A stretch of 64,000 bases of DNA, taken from positions 186,001 through 250,000 of the forward strand of contig JAVSML010000964.1 of assembly GCA_038503035.1 (NCBI GenBank), in the 5' to 3' direction. This DNA comes from Crocodylus rhombifer (lineage: Eukaryota; Chordata; Crocodylia; Crocodylidae). Each line of letters opens with the position of its first letter. The stretch's first letter is position 1. The notes under the pieces are model-generated. The model was not told where the DNA came from, ran no database searches, and saw nothing but the letters and a program-made list of their open reading frames with translations. Shown in pieces: positions 12,121 to 23,705 of this stretch. The translations under genes were made by a program, and so were the position numbers.

Positions 12121-12439
12121 ATTATTTATACTCCTGCCCTTGAAGTGGAGACTGTGCAGTTTGAATTCCATGTTCAGTGGGTGGAGAACAGTGAGAAGCT
12201 TCTGCCCCACTGGGACCAAGGGTCTAGGCAAGAATCCATGGCCTACACCCTTTCACAGCATCTAGTTCACTGACCTACACATCCATTAGTGTGCTTGCTT
12301 TCTCCTGGCCGCACATATTTTCTTTCCAGTTGACACGTGGTTCAGCTTCAAAAGGAGGTTCAAGGATGTATTTGATAATGCCTGACCTTTGGAGTGGTGT
12401 TTGGAGCAATATGATGGGAATTCAGAAAGGTGCAGGCTC

Positions 12440-12535
12440 AAACACCTTTTGACTGAGGGGGGGCCTAGAACCTAGTCCTCCCACTTTCTGGGTAACTGCC
12501 CTGGCTACTGGACTAAAACATGGGAGAGTTGTTCT
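12440..12535 (+). repeat. Possible second MIR/CORE-SINE 3' relic
   Basis: CTAGAACCTAGTCCTCCCAC followed by GCCCTGGCTACTGGACTAAA resembles the same SINE 3' region as at 12030. It is diverged, without clear ends. Confidence 0.3.
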
Positions 12536-13720
12536 CCTCCTGCTCTAAATTATTAGTTGTTTTTTTGCCTTATTACCATTTCCTGACTTGCATCTGGTTG
12601 GATATGTGCATATGGATAACATGTACATATGTCACACCTGCCTGGACAGAGAGCAACCTGCTACACCTGCTTAGTAGCTTTGGAAAAGCATGACATGAGT
12701 AACGGGATCTCTTATAAGTTCAGAAAATTATCGTAATTAATTTGTGCATTTACTTGGCTGGTCTCCCTAACCCTGTGCAAATGATAATGGGATATAGCCA
12801 TAGAAGCCCTGTCAACATGGGTGCAGCACCAGTGAAGATACAATACTGGAGCACATTTGCAGTGTGGCTCTTCACACCTGGGCTAGGCTAACTGAGGTGC
12901 TCAGAACCTGGTACCAACCACCCAACTTGCCTGTGCTGTGAAGACATCTTTTGAGAGAAGAGAACACTCGAGAAGAAGTGGTAAATACTATAGCAAACAA
13001 TCCCAACTGAGTGTATTCAGGCAGATACTAAGGGGTAAAAGCTTCTATCTGAGTGCAGTCCTCCTTAGGGATCAATTTCTTAAAGAAGAAAGGCACAGTT
13101 AATGAAAGGCATGAGTTTGGCAATATCAATTTTACGCGTACCATTAAGAATGGAGTTGAAATACAATTCATTAAAAGGTCCGTATTATTATTTTGTACAG
13201 CCATTGGTTGTGCCCTCATTTAAACCTTTATTCATGTCTAACTGATGAAAGCTCTGCAAATCATGTGGCTATAGCTTTGTCAACAGGGATGGAGGATCTT
13301 TGTAACTCTTACTTTTAGAAATTGTATCTAGTGAGATGGAAAGAAAATCACTGGTAACTGCAGGCTTATGATAAAGAAACCGTGGCAGGAAAGCTAACTG
13401 AAAAAAATGTAACATTTTATTAACTTGGGGCATTACAATATCTCCCAGAACATATTGTAACTTGGTCTTTGCAGATGTTATTACAATAACACGCAGTCTG
13501 ATAAAAATGCATAAATTATACTTTAGCCTTATGAATTACAAAATGTGTTTTGAAAAGGGTGGTAAGCACAGCAAGATTTTTGCTTTATTTAGTTTGACAC
13601 CGCTTCATTGGCATTAAATGAGGAGATTTAGCTTTACAATGCCTGTGGAGGACAAGAGTGAAGGCTACTGATTGCAGACTCTTCAGGGCAGGGACTGTCT
13701 TCCAGTTATGTTTGAACAGT
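12536..13720. other. Unassigned DNA with one shared 41-bp repeat
   Basis: No gene is visible. A 41-bp segment at 13267-13307 differs at only two positions from 20766-20806, so both belong to some dispersed repeat that I cannot name. Confidence 0.45.
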
Positions 13721-13728
13721 GTCTAGCA

Positions 13729-14345
13729 CAGTGGTTCACAATGTTTGCAAACTTAAGGCACTCCTGTCTCCCTTTTCTGAAATTGTGAACCCTGGTTGAG
13801 AACCACTGTTCCACTATCTAATGCCGGGAAGCAGGGCTGTGCAGCATCCAGAAAAGAGCCAGCATAGATCTCTGGGGAATCCTGCAAGACAGCCTCCCCT
13901 AAAGGCCATGATCCTGCAGTCTGTTTATTTCCACATGCCTCTGTTGCCTCCAAAGCATCTTTGTCAGCTCTAGTTACTGAAGGGTCAGGTTGGGATGCTG
14001 CCCAGTATGTGCTGGAACTCAGGGCACCTATGTTGCTGTAGGGGCAACTGGGATGAAGCAAGCCCTGCCGAAGTCCCTCCCTAGCTGCTCTCCCCACCTG
14101 TGATGGGCAGTGACCAGTTGCATCTGCATCCTTGCATGTCAGTGCAGAGGAAGCCACAGCTCTGTGCTGGGCCTCATCATTTGCTGTGGCCCTCCTGTTA
14201 TCCTTCTCCCTGTGGTGGCCAAGAAAAACACAGTGATGGTGCCTCATGAGATAAGTTTCATATGGCCATGGCAATGGCAGTGGTGGTAGCCAGTGCCCTG
14301 GAACCCTTGAAAGGGTCGCATGACACTCCAGGTTGAGAACCATTG
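13729..14345. mobile_element. Non-autonomous hAT element (617 bp)
   Basis: The left end is CAGTGGTTCACAATGTTTGC and the right end is CAGGTTGAGAACCATTG. They are inverted versions of the common hAT end CAGTGGTTCTCAACCT. The flanking 8-mers GTCTAGCA (13721-13728) and GCTTAGCA (14346-14353) match at 6 of 8. A second copy of the terminal word (GGTTGAGAACCACTG) lies at 13795-13809 as a subterminal repeat. The interior is moderately GC-rich and gives a long open frame on the - strand (13753-14343) that resembles no transposase and is probably fortuitous. Confidence 0.75.
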
Positions 14346-14394
14346 GCTTAGCATATACCAGACCCTAAACACTGATTGGGACCCCTACCACTTC

Positions 14395-16675
14395 TACAAT
14401 GGCCACAGGAGATGACCTGGTGAGGGGGCTGTGGCTGCTTGACCACCTGGACAACAGTGATCATCACCTGCTGGAATTCACCATCCAGCGTAAGGTGGCA
14501 AAGGCATGCAGCAACCATAGATTTCAGGATGGCAAACTTCACCGAGCTAAGGAGAATAGTCAGGGAAGCACTGAGGTCCCAGAGGGGAGGGGAGCCAGGT
14601 GTCCAAGGAGAGTGGTCGCTCCTCAAGGACATGATCCTCCAAGCCCAAAGAGAGGTAATCCCAATGAGGATCAAAGGGAGCAGGAGGGCACACAAGCCCG
14701 CATGGCTCACCAAAAACATCCAGGAATGTCTCCTAGCTAAAAGGGAGGCGTACACCCAGTGGAAAGGAGGGGACATCACCAGCGATGACTATACTGCAGT
14801 TGCTTCGGGATGTAGGGGGGCAGTCAGGAAGGCCAAGGCAGAGATGGAACTGGGACTAGCTTCCCGGATTAAGGACAATAAGAAGTCCTTCTTTAAATAC
14901 ATAGGGGGTAAAAAGAAGGTTCCGGGTAATGTGGGGCCCCTGCAGGACACATTAGGAAATTTGGTTGTCACACCAGATGACAAAGCCAACATATTTAACG
15001 ATTTCTTTGCCTCCATCTTCCCAAGCAGGGACCGGAACAGCCACCCCCCTCTGGGACCCCCTCAGGACCCAGGAGAGGCACACCTGGGCCAAGTGTTAGT
15101 AAGGAACTAGTTAGGGAGCTTCTGGAGGGACTGGACGTATTCAAGTCAGCCGGTCTGGACCATCTCCACCCTAGTACTAATGGAGTACTAAAGGAATTGG
15201 CTGAGGTCATTGCATGGCTGTAAAAGCATTCATGGTGCTCTGGTGTGGTGTCAGAGGACTGGAAGAAGGCCAATGTGGTTCCCATCTTCAAAAAGGGGAA
15301 GAAGGAGAACCCGGGAAACTATAGGCCAGTTAGTCTTACTTCGATACTAGGCAAGCTGTTCGAGAAAATTATGCTGGCACACATCCATGAGGGACCAGCA
15401 GGGGATTTCATGCTTAGGGGCAACCAACACGGGTTCATCAGTGGCAGGTCCTGTCAGACCAACCTGATGGCCTTCTATGATCATATCACCAAATCATTAG
15501 ATGCAGGAGTAGCAGTGGACATAGTCTTCCTGGACTTTCGGAAGGCCTTTGACACTGTCTCTCATCCTGTTCTTGTTAAGAAACTGGGGGGCTGTGGTGT
15601 TGACACCCACACAGGCAATTGGGTCGCCAACTGGCTGGAGGGCCACACCCAGAGAGTGGGGGTGGATGGGTCATTTTTGACCTGGAAGGATGTGGGCAGT
15701 GGGGTTCCGCAGGGCTCGGTCCTCGGGCCCGCACTGTTCAACATCTTCATCAGTGACTTGGACGAGGGGGTAAAAAGCAGCCTGTTCAAATTTGCTGATG
15801 ACACTAAGATACAGGGGGACGTGAGCACGCTAGAAGTGAGCCATAGGCTACAATCGGACCTAGACGTTACAAGTGTGGGCGGATGAGAACAGGATGGTAT
15901 TCAACACTGACAAGTGCAAAGTGATGCACCAAGGGGAACAACCGGCTCCATACCTACAGGCTGGGGAACTCCCTTCTTGTAAGTACAGAGGCAGAAAAGG
16001 ATCTTGCAGTCATCATTGACTCCAAGATGAACATGGGCCAGCAGTGTGGGGAGGCAGTTAGGAAGGCCAACCGCACCTTGTCATGCATCCACAGATGCAT
16101 CTTGAGCGGGTCCAAAGAGGTGATCCTCCCCCTCTGTGCGGCACTGGTCAGGCCGCAGTTGGAGTACTGTGTCCAGTTCTGGGCGCCACACTTCAGGAGG
16201 GATGTGGACAACATGGAGAGGGTCCAGAGGAGGGCCACTCACATGATCGGGGGCAGCAGGGCAGGCCCTACGAGGAGAGGCTATGGGACCTGAACCTGTT
16301 CAGCCTCCACAAGAGAAGGCTGCAGGGGAATCTAGTGGCCTGTTACAAACTAGTCAGGGGGCTCAGCAGGCACTGCGGAAGTCCCTGTTCCCCTGAGTAC
16401 TGCCAGGAGTGACCAGGAATAATGGTCACAAGCTGGCAGAGGGTAGGTTTAGCTTAGATATCAGGAGGCACTACTTCACGGTCAGGGCGGCTAGGATCTG
16501 GAACCAACTTGCAAGAGAAGTGGTGCTGGCCCCTACCCTGGGGGTCTTTAAGAGGAGGCTAGATGAACACCTTGCTGGGGTCATTTGATCCCAGTAATCC
16601 TTCCTGCCATGGCAGGGGTTGGACTAGATGATCTACTCAGGTCCCTTCTGACCCTAGAAACTATGAAACTATGAA
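14395..16675 (+). mobile_element. CR1 LINE, 5'-truncated, ORF2 broken
   Basis: A CR1 element of about 2.3 kb runs on the + strand. It begins inside the endonuclease domain and ends with the short tail repeat GAAACTATGAAACTATGAA at 16657-16675. It starts about 40 bp after the hAT target duplication and ends about 65 bp before the next hAT-like element. Its 3' part is nearly the same as that at 5773-6369. Confidence 0.93.
14399..16583 (+). pseudogene. CR1 ORF2 (endonuclease end and reverse transcriptase), frameshifted
   Basis: The product would be the CR1 ORF2 polyprotein, which nicks target DNA and copies the RNA there. Only the end of the endonuclease survives (NSDHHLLEFTI, near 14450). The linker follows in another frame to 15110. 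The reverse transcriptase runs from 15245 to 15886 with [23 protein letters not shown], the catalytic segment [30 protein letters not shown] and the active-site box FADDTK. Later pieces lie in two frames up to 16412, then to the C-terminus RRLDEHLAGVI near 16587. At least four frameshifts and a stop in ELAEVIAWL* show the copy is dead. All reverse transcriptase landmarks are still readable, so it is not ancient. Confidence 0.93.
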
Positions 16676-16741
16676 TAGTTTACCTGTAGCAGTAATAACA
16701 AGGAGACCCTTTCCAACTCTTATTCTTAATCAGGTAGATGT

Positions 16742-17600
16742 TAGGCCTGTGCCAAGCAGTTACTATTCACTTCAGATTCTGATTTGTTTGATTTGGGGGA
16801 TAGTGATTCAATTTGGTGATTTGAATCACTGTCCTGAATCGATTCATCTGAAGTCGATTTGGAGCTTTGGCTGCTGCTGGATCTCCGAATCAGCCACGCC
16901 CATCCCCTGCCCACTCTCCCAGCTCTGGCAATAGCTGCCCTGCCTGGCACAGCTTAGGGCACTTTGGAAAAACCCCCCCACTCATTAGTTGCTGCTGGGC
17001 TGGGACGTGATCCCCACTGCCTCTACTGCATGAGTTTGGTGGATTTTGTGGGGGGGTTTGTTAAAGGGCTAGAGCCATGGGTTAGCTGGGAGAGCGGGCG
17101 GGGGTTGGGGGGCTTGCAGCAGAGCCTCCCATGCAGCATGGGGCAGTGGGGGCAGCGGGGATTGTCCCCCTGCCCGGCAGCATCCAGTGAGTGGAAGGCT
17201 GTTTGTAAAGCACCAGGAGCTGGGGCAGGCAGGGCAGCCATGGGGGGGGGAGGGGGGAGAACAGGAGGGGATCAGGGACACTCAGCGGAGCTGGAGGAGC
17301 AGGCAGGGTAGGGGGTCTGGCAGGGGTCCCGCCATGGTCCCGTCCCCCCTCCTCCAGCCTCCCCTCCCTTGCCCCCTCCTTACCAGCTCCAAGTCCAGGT
17401 CCAGCTCCCAGGTGCCGCCAGTCAGACTGCCCGAATCACCGAAGCTCTCTGAACCTTTTCCAAATCAATTCAGAGAGCGTTGAATTGATTCAGACCTTTT
17501 CATTGGACCCTTAATTTGATTTGGATTTGGAGAATTAGCCACCGAATCAGGCCAAATCTCCTCCGAATTGAATTGGCACCTGAAGCTTCACACAGTCCTA
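16742..17600. mobile_element. Non-autonomous hAT-like element (859 bp)
   Basis: The left end TAGGCCTGTGCCAAGC and the right end GCTTCACACAGTCCTA form an imperfect inverted repeat. The flanking 8-mers GTAGATGT (16734-16741) and GTAGACAC (17601-17608) share the first five bases and differ by transitions at the rest, a plausible eroded 8-bp duplication. Both subterminal zones are full of GATTC/GAATC words in opposite orientations (16777-16870 and 17425-17575), and the centre is very GC-rich. No transposase is encoded. The family name is not known to me. Confidence 0.6.
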
Positions 17601-17608
17601 GTAGACAC

Positions 17609-18720
17609 ATAGCCTTTTCTGTACAAGAAAATATGCTCTTTGACCTTTCAGTGCCTAAAAGCTCTTTTCATCTTTACTTCTCTCCTAATCTTTCTCTTGC
17701 CTACTCTTACATTTTAGCTGTTTCACCATGTGTTAAGATCCTTATCTTGAATCCAAACTGTGAGCGCGCTGGGTGATAGTTCTGTGTTCTTCCTGTACTC
17801 ACCTGCCACAACTTGGATTTAATAAGAAAAGGAAGAAGATCAGTGAATTGATCTATAAATAGCATCCAGACGTTGCATGCTCAAATTATAGATTTATTTC
17901 TCAAACTAGGAAAATACAGTGCTAATAGCCTTGCCAATTGCATCATTGGCGAAGGCAGTTGACTTGAAGGTAAGGAGAACCCTCGAGCTGACACTTTTAA
18001 AGATACGTTGTTGAACTAACCTTAGCCGCTAATTGTCTCATTAGCAGAATGCGATCTCCGCTTCTTTCGTTCCCCGGCCACGGCTTGTGCTGGGAGCGGT
18101 TCCCTGCAACCCCCACACAGTTCTTATTGCTATTTTCTAAATAGTCCCAGTCCCAGTGGGGTCAGGGATTTGTCTGTGTTTCTATTTCCCCATGCATCAT
18201 CCCAGAGACGCCGTTTTTTAACTTGGCTCTCTGCCAAACCAGTTCCTGCTGCCTCACTGTCCCTCCGAACTCACCACAGTGGCATGATCCTTCTTAGATA
18301 AGTCTGGCTGGCTCTGATCTGTTGTGTCATCAGGAGATCCTGAGCTCCTGGGGTCTTCCAAGTCACAGGTTAGACATCTTTTGCTTCATTTGTCTCTCTA
18401 GCATCTCAGTTATCCCCGTATTCCTCTTCTGGTACAAACAGTACATGTCCCGCTGCTGGTTTTATCTCCAGTTTTTGCGGGCCAATCATCCAACCTCTTT
18501 CCAGGTGTGAAATCCTCTCCACCCGGCAGGCTGCATTCAGAGGCCCTCCCAGAGCTAACCCAAGTAGCAGGGCTCCTGCTAGAGTCCCTGCTACACAAAC
18601 GTCTGTGAGTTTTAGGAAGTTCTGATTCAAATCCAGACTTTACATCTCAGAGCCTTTTCTTCTCCAGATGAACTCAAAAGCCAAAACAACTTTGTACTGT
18701 TGAATCTGCAAACCTAGAAG
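17609..18720. other. Unassigned DNA, GC-richer in the second half
   Basis: 18030-18720 stands out by base composition and by a - strand open frame of 74 codons at 18406-18630, which includes a hydrophobic stretch (GTLAGALLLGLALGG). No domain was recognised and no splice context is evident, so it is left unassigned. It could be part of an old LTR element or a retrocopy. Confidence 0.4.
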
Positions 18721-18755
18721 AAGTTAAACCCACCTTCTAATAATGACACCAACAG

Positions 18756-18787
18756 TTTTATTTATTTATTTATTTATTCATTCATTC
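18756..18787. repeat. (TTTA)n / (TTCA)n microsatellite
   Basis: Seven or so TTTA units pass into TTCA units. This is a simple-sequence repeat. Confidence 0.9.
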
Positions 18788-18789
18788 CC

Positions 18790-20207
18790 TAGTATCTTCT
18801 GAATGTTCTGGAGTGGAACTTAACAGATGGGATTTTTAAATGGCTACAAATCACAGCTTTGGATTTCAATCTGATTAATTTTTTTCTAACAGAAGGAAGC
18901 TAGACTGGTACAAGCTTAGGTAATTAATGATTCAATATGCAGACTCCAAAGCTTGGAATTTAAGCTGCTGGAAGTCTCATTTGTAGCCATAAGAATGCAA
19001 AGGGGCACAAGAATCTTGATTTGTTATTGCTGCTTTCTTCAGTTAAAATTAAACCTATTACCAAGAGCTGACAACGCAATGCTGTTTTGTTAAAGTGATG
19101 TTTATAGCTTTCTGCAGACTGTTTACTGCTAATAAAGGAATATATAATTCTTGGTGTTCCCTGAAAACAAGAATAAAAGTATTATTTTGGTGCTGTAACA
19201 TTTACTTTGTTCATATAGGATCTACTGCATGCATGCAGCATGGCACTAGGACCATTACAGCCAGTCTGATGTACTAGGGTAGTGAATAGTTTATGAAACA
19301 GCTTAGCCCATTTTTTTCTTGTCAGGAATTGCTCAATAAGAGGTAGACTTCCCTGAATGTATTAGTTACTACCTAAGTCCATATAAATGTGTTTTAGCTT
19401 TTGGATTGTACATTGAACCTATGTTCATCTTATGCGATATCGAGGCTAACTTGCTACTTATGTGATATTCTTACTCTTAATAAGACATCTGACCTTTACA
19501 AATATGGGGCAACCATGTTAGAAGGAAATATTTAACAAAGGGATTCATTTAGGTTTGTAAAATAACAATTAAACAGAATGAAGGGCTGATTCAGTACTCT
19601 GGGCACATTTACATAACTTAATTGTATTATACAATCACAAATATAAACCAATGAGAACCTGTATCAAATACAACTACTATTATTGCGTGTGAATATGGGC
19701 AACGAGTAAAGAACAGTCATTCTCCCATGTTTTTCACAGCCACATATACAGTGCCTTCCACATTGTCCCTTATTAAGGGAATGACCTCCCCTAATTAGGC
19801 TGCAGTTCAGTAACACACTTAAGTCCATCCCTGTACAACAAAGCATTTAAATCCATGCTTAACTTTAAGCATTTGCTTTGGTCCTGTTGGCTTCAGTAGA
19901 ATTAAACCATTTACTAAAGTATTTTTTGTCCAGAAGGATACTTTCTTGAATGGAGACCTTAATACAAAAGGCCATTAATGTTGCCTCCAAAATCTTCTGC
20001 TCTAACATTTAGGAGAAATGAGCCAAATAAATGATGTCCCTAAAAATAACCAACCAGCTAAGCACTTGGTATCATACCCATGCAAGAAGCCTTTTTTTGC
20101 CTTCTTCAAGGGTTGCCAACTATCTGTAAAGTATGGATAATCTGAAAAAAAAGCCTGTCTGTGGAGTTCATAAAAAAAAGCCACAAGTAAAAAAACCCCT
20201 AAGAAAC
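18790..20207. other. Unassigned AT-rich DNA
   Basis: No gene or full transposon is seen. A lone MITE-like left end (TCT then GGGCACATTTACATAACTTA) occurs at about 19597-19622 with no matching right end. Confidence 0.45.
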
Positions 20208-20210
20208 AGT

Positions 20211-20677
20211 GTGTACATCTACATGTTCATTAATTTGCAGGGATATACTCCAGTGCAGTTCATGCCAGAATCAGCTGTTTTCAGGTGCAGCATCTTCAGG
20301 TGCACCCAAGACCACAGTAGTTAAAGCCAGGGTGTAGTAGCCCTGGGCAGGTACGGCCTGGAGGGGTCAGCCCCGGGCTGTGGGTTTCAGGTGGTGGAGG
20401 GGCTGGCTGGGGCACAAGGGTGTTAAAGTATGGGGCTGGGAGGCAGGCCCTGCACTTTTGCACCTTAGTGTCCTAGCTTACCCTGGTCACTGTCTACATA
20501 AGAATTTTGGTGGAGTTAATTACTCTGCCATAACATAGTACTGTCCCTGACATCACTATCCTATGGTAGAGTTAATTAATCTACCGTGCCTTAATACTGG
20601 CACTCATGTAGACCGTGATGCTTTACTGTGGAGAGGATTAGTCAGCTCCACAGTAAAGCACACATGTAGATGCACCC
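20211..20677 (-). mobile_element. Harbinger-type MITE (467 bp)
   Basis: The ends are GTGTACATCTACATG (left) and CATGTAGATGCACCC (right). Flanking triplets are AGT and AGG. Read on the - strand it follows the same order of words as the element at 49721-50103 (GGATAGT, GGGACAG, GTGACCAGGG, CAGCCCCTC), so the two are one subfamily. This copy has an extra segment of about 55 bp at 20606-20660, not found in the other, containing a perfect 15-bp hairpin (TGCTTTACTGTGGAG and its complement). Confidence 0.72.
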
Positions 20678-20716
20678 AGGTGCATTGTCCAGACATGCAG
20701 GCATGTGTGAATATCG

Positions 20717-20737
20717 TATATATATATATATATATAC
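20717..20737. repeat. (TA)n microsatellite
   Basis: About ten uninterrupted TA units lie immediately after a MITE. Confidence 0.9.
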
Positions 20738-21120
20738 TGCATACAGAGGTGAAATGATAATTTCTGGCTATAGCTTTATCAACAGGGATGGAGAATCTTT
20801 GTAACTTTTTGCAGTGCCACAGGTCGCACATGGGGAATGTTAAAACATGCCTGGCACTGCAAGTTTGTAATGCAGGGCCAACATTTACTATCAGCAAATC
20901 CCAATGGCAAAAAACAGGAAAAGAAAAAGTGGTGTGGTGCATGTGACAAGAGTGTGTGTCACAAGACACAGAGGCTCGGTCCTCCAGGGAGACAGTCTGG
21001 CTGCTGGCCAGAGCATCTCCACTCCTACAGTTGTGTCTCAGCTCCTCCAGCACACCAGGACCCAGGAGGAGCTGGGCAAAGGCAGTTTGCCTGAAGCCAG
21101 ACAATTTGTTCCTCACAAAA

Positions 21121-21214
21121 ATGCACATGCAGGGGCATGCACTGCAGCAAAAAGTAGAGGCACAAATTTGTGCTGCTGCTATTTTTGCTGCTGCAAGCGT
21201 GTGCCCCTGCACAT
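21121..21214. repeat. Imperfect inverted repeat (hairpin)
   Basis: The arm TGCAGGGGCATGCACTGCAG (from 21128) and its complement in CTGCAAGCGTGTGCCCCTGCA (to 21212) flank a core rich in GCTGCT and AAATTT words. It could be a fold-back MITE. The surrounding 20810-21290 is GC-richer than the flanks and is otherwise unassigned. Confidence 0.6.
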
Positions 21215-21289
21215 CTGGACTCAGCCAGTGTGTCTGTCTGAAGATCTACCATTGCCATCATGGGACTAGATTCTAGTGTTGGGCGAGTA

Positions 21290-22880
21290 TGGCCTCCAAG
21301 GCAAAGACTACGTATGGATCCATTCTGTGGACACATTGGGAATGGTGGCAGCAGAAATGGTGGGACAGGAGTGGAGCAGTTGAAATCCTTCACTGGCTTA
21401 AACTCCTGTCCAGGCACAGAGTTGAGTTGTCACTTCTACTAAAGTCCTTCCACAAATATTTTACTAGCCACACCTACCCAGATGAACATCCACTTAGTGT
21501 TTTGCTCAAAACTGGGGAATCCCCTGGAACATATGGGCACTTGACCACCATGAGTTGGCTGAAATGTGTGCTCTCACCAGCCACCTTCTGGTTGAGAAGC
21601 AGCTGTGTATTCAACCACTCAGTGAGCTCTGTTTGTAAGGGTGATATGTATACACACAAAGCCCATGAGCTTTTAGATTCAGAACAAACACAGGAAAAAC
21701 TGGGACAATGACAAACATGACATCTATTTGTACCCTAAGTGTACCCCCTGAATCTGACAAAATGAGACCATAATTCTAATCGAGGTCTCTAGGAACTTCC
21801 ACAAAACCCAATAATAACATAAACCTATTTGCAGAAAAGAAGCAAAAAAGGTGAATTGAAAGATAATTCAGACCTAGCAAAAGCTTTCATGAATAATTTT
21901 GCCCAATTATTCGTCCATCTCTGATTACACTGTTTCTCCTGATTTTAAACTAACACAACTGATATTTTTTGTACAGACTTCATGAAAAAGAAAAGCAAGC
22001 AGAAAAACGAACACTGATTAAGGGAGATGGAAATAAGTCTGTTTACTGATAATATATGTAGAACACTAAGACATGTAAATTGTATTCCAGAGTTGCTTTG
22101 TTGCAGTACTTTTGATTTCAGTCTATATGAACTTTTCTGGTTTACTGCTTGAGCAAGATTTGGTTTTTCAAAATAGAAAATTTACTATCCATGCTTCAAT
22201 CAGAATAAGGGTTCCAAACACTATGTCATTCTATAAATGACAATGCCAATCTGCAAGATTGCTAAAGTGAATTTCCTTTCCTCTTTTAAGGTATTGGAGA
22301 ATTTACTGGATCTCAGATTTAAGCTAAATTCCTTCCTCATGCATAAGCATCTTTCACAGCTGCTTTCCCAGACTTCAGCTTTTCTTTTCTTGCTTTCTTT
22401 TTTTCTTTTTTTTACTCATTTCATCTTGAAAGGTCATTTTAAGAACTAAAAAACCCAGTTGCCAGCTTTTAAAATAATTATGATCTCCAATAAAATGCCA
22501 TCTATTTTTAACATTATACTTTTTAATGTCTCTTCTTTAAAGACACAAAGCAGCTGACTTCTTTTGCCATGAATAATGTATGACTTCAGAGACTTCAGAT
22601 GCTATGACATAAATTATCAACTACTTTTCCACTATTTGCTGATAAAGTGGGGATGTTTTCTGCATACTTTGTACTAAAGCTCATAATTGTAATTGGCTTT
22701 TTTCTGCCATTAGATTTGAATGATGAAATTTCATCATTGCTTATAGCACTTGAGGATGTAAAATGGCAAGAGAAATTATCATTTCACCTCCGTATGCAGT
22801 ATATATATATGATGTTCTCTGCATACATCTTGTGATTATACAGAGTGGTACAAGTACAGCATGTAAAGTAAGACCATACT
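21290..22880. other. Unassigned AT-rich DNA
   Basis: Open frames of up to 140 codons (21289-21711, +) have no recognisable domain. There are no transposon ends. Confidence 0.45.
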
Positions 22881-22884
22881 ATTA

Positions 22885-23105
22885 ATGGAATTATAAGGCC
22901 AAAAGGCTTCATTAGGATCATGAAGTCTGGCCTGCAGAATACAGATCATTGAATGTTATCCAATGATTCCTGAATCTATCCCAATACCTTATAGTGCAAC
23001 TGAAACATATCTTTCAAAAAGACAAGATTCTTTGCCTGCCTATGTCCTTAGAACACCCTGGCTATAACCAACACCCTCCTTCAGAAAGATCTATTTTGAT
23101 TGAAA
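22885..23105 (+). repeat. CR1-like 3' untranslated fragment
   Basis: The string from AAGGCCAAAAGGCTTCATTA, through GATCATGAAGTCTGGCCTGC and ATCCAATGATTCCTG, follows the word order of a CR1/L3-type 3' region common in turtles and crocodilians (AAGGGACCATTATGATCATC, TAGTCTGACCTCCTG). It is diverged and non-coding. Confidence 0.6.
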
Positions 23106-23371
23106 GATTGGAAATAATGGATAATACACATAAAAAAGCTTAATAAACTGTGATAACTGTGATTCCCTGATGCTTAGTTAAGAGTCTAGACAGGCAGATG
23201 TGGTGTGCATTTTTCACTAAAGCTTTTTCTCTTGTTTGGGTGTGGCAAGCTTAATTCCAGCAGAAGGGTAAGCAGCATACTTACTGACTAGAGTTAGCAG
23301 TAACTCAAAAGGATATAAGTTAGTTATAGGAGATAGGCAGGTAACAAAGTCCCAAATGGGAGTGATTTAGT

Positions 23372-23705
23372 GGGTGTGTCTACATGAGACACTTTACTGT
23401 GCCATAGACTAATCTACTGAGCAGTAAAGCATCACTAGGTAACCATGAGCAGAAGCTGCTGTACACTAGTTTAGTCTATGCTGTGGTTTTCTACTACTTG
23501 CAGATACTACTGTAGTTACTGCGCAGTACTGCATAATGAGATACCTGACTGGGAGCAAATTGCTCCTGGTCAGCTTGGGCAGCAGAGGGCAGGAGAACAA
23601 TCCCCTACCCCGGCAGCTGCCTGTTGCCAGGCTGGGCTGCAATCACAGAGCTTGGCCGGGAAAATGTCCCCCTGCTCTAGCAGTTGGCATCTCCTGGCCC
23701 TGGGT
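23372..23705. mobile_element. Harbinger-type MITE, right end missing
   Basis: The left end GGGTGTGTCTACATGAGACA follows AGT. The interior has TTTACTGTGCCATAGACTAA, AGTAAAGCATCACTAGG and the shared motif CTGACTGGGAGCAAATTGCT (from 23550) leading into a GC-rich core. I find no matching right terminus, so the copy is truncated near 23705 or the end has decayed. Confidence 0.6.

Noticed and set aside
13753..14343. 196-codon - strand open frame
   Set aside because: It coincides almost exactly with a non-autonomous hAT element, and the translation has no transposase or other motif. It is probably fortuitous.
18406..18630. 74-codon - strand frame with a hydrophobic segment, possible membrane protein exon
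   Set aside because: No recognised domain and no convincing splice signals or neighbours. It is left as unassigned.
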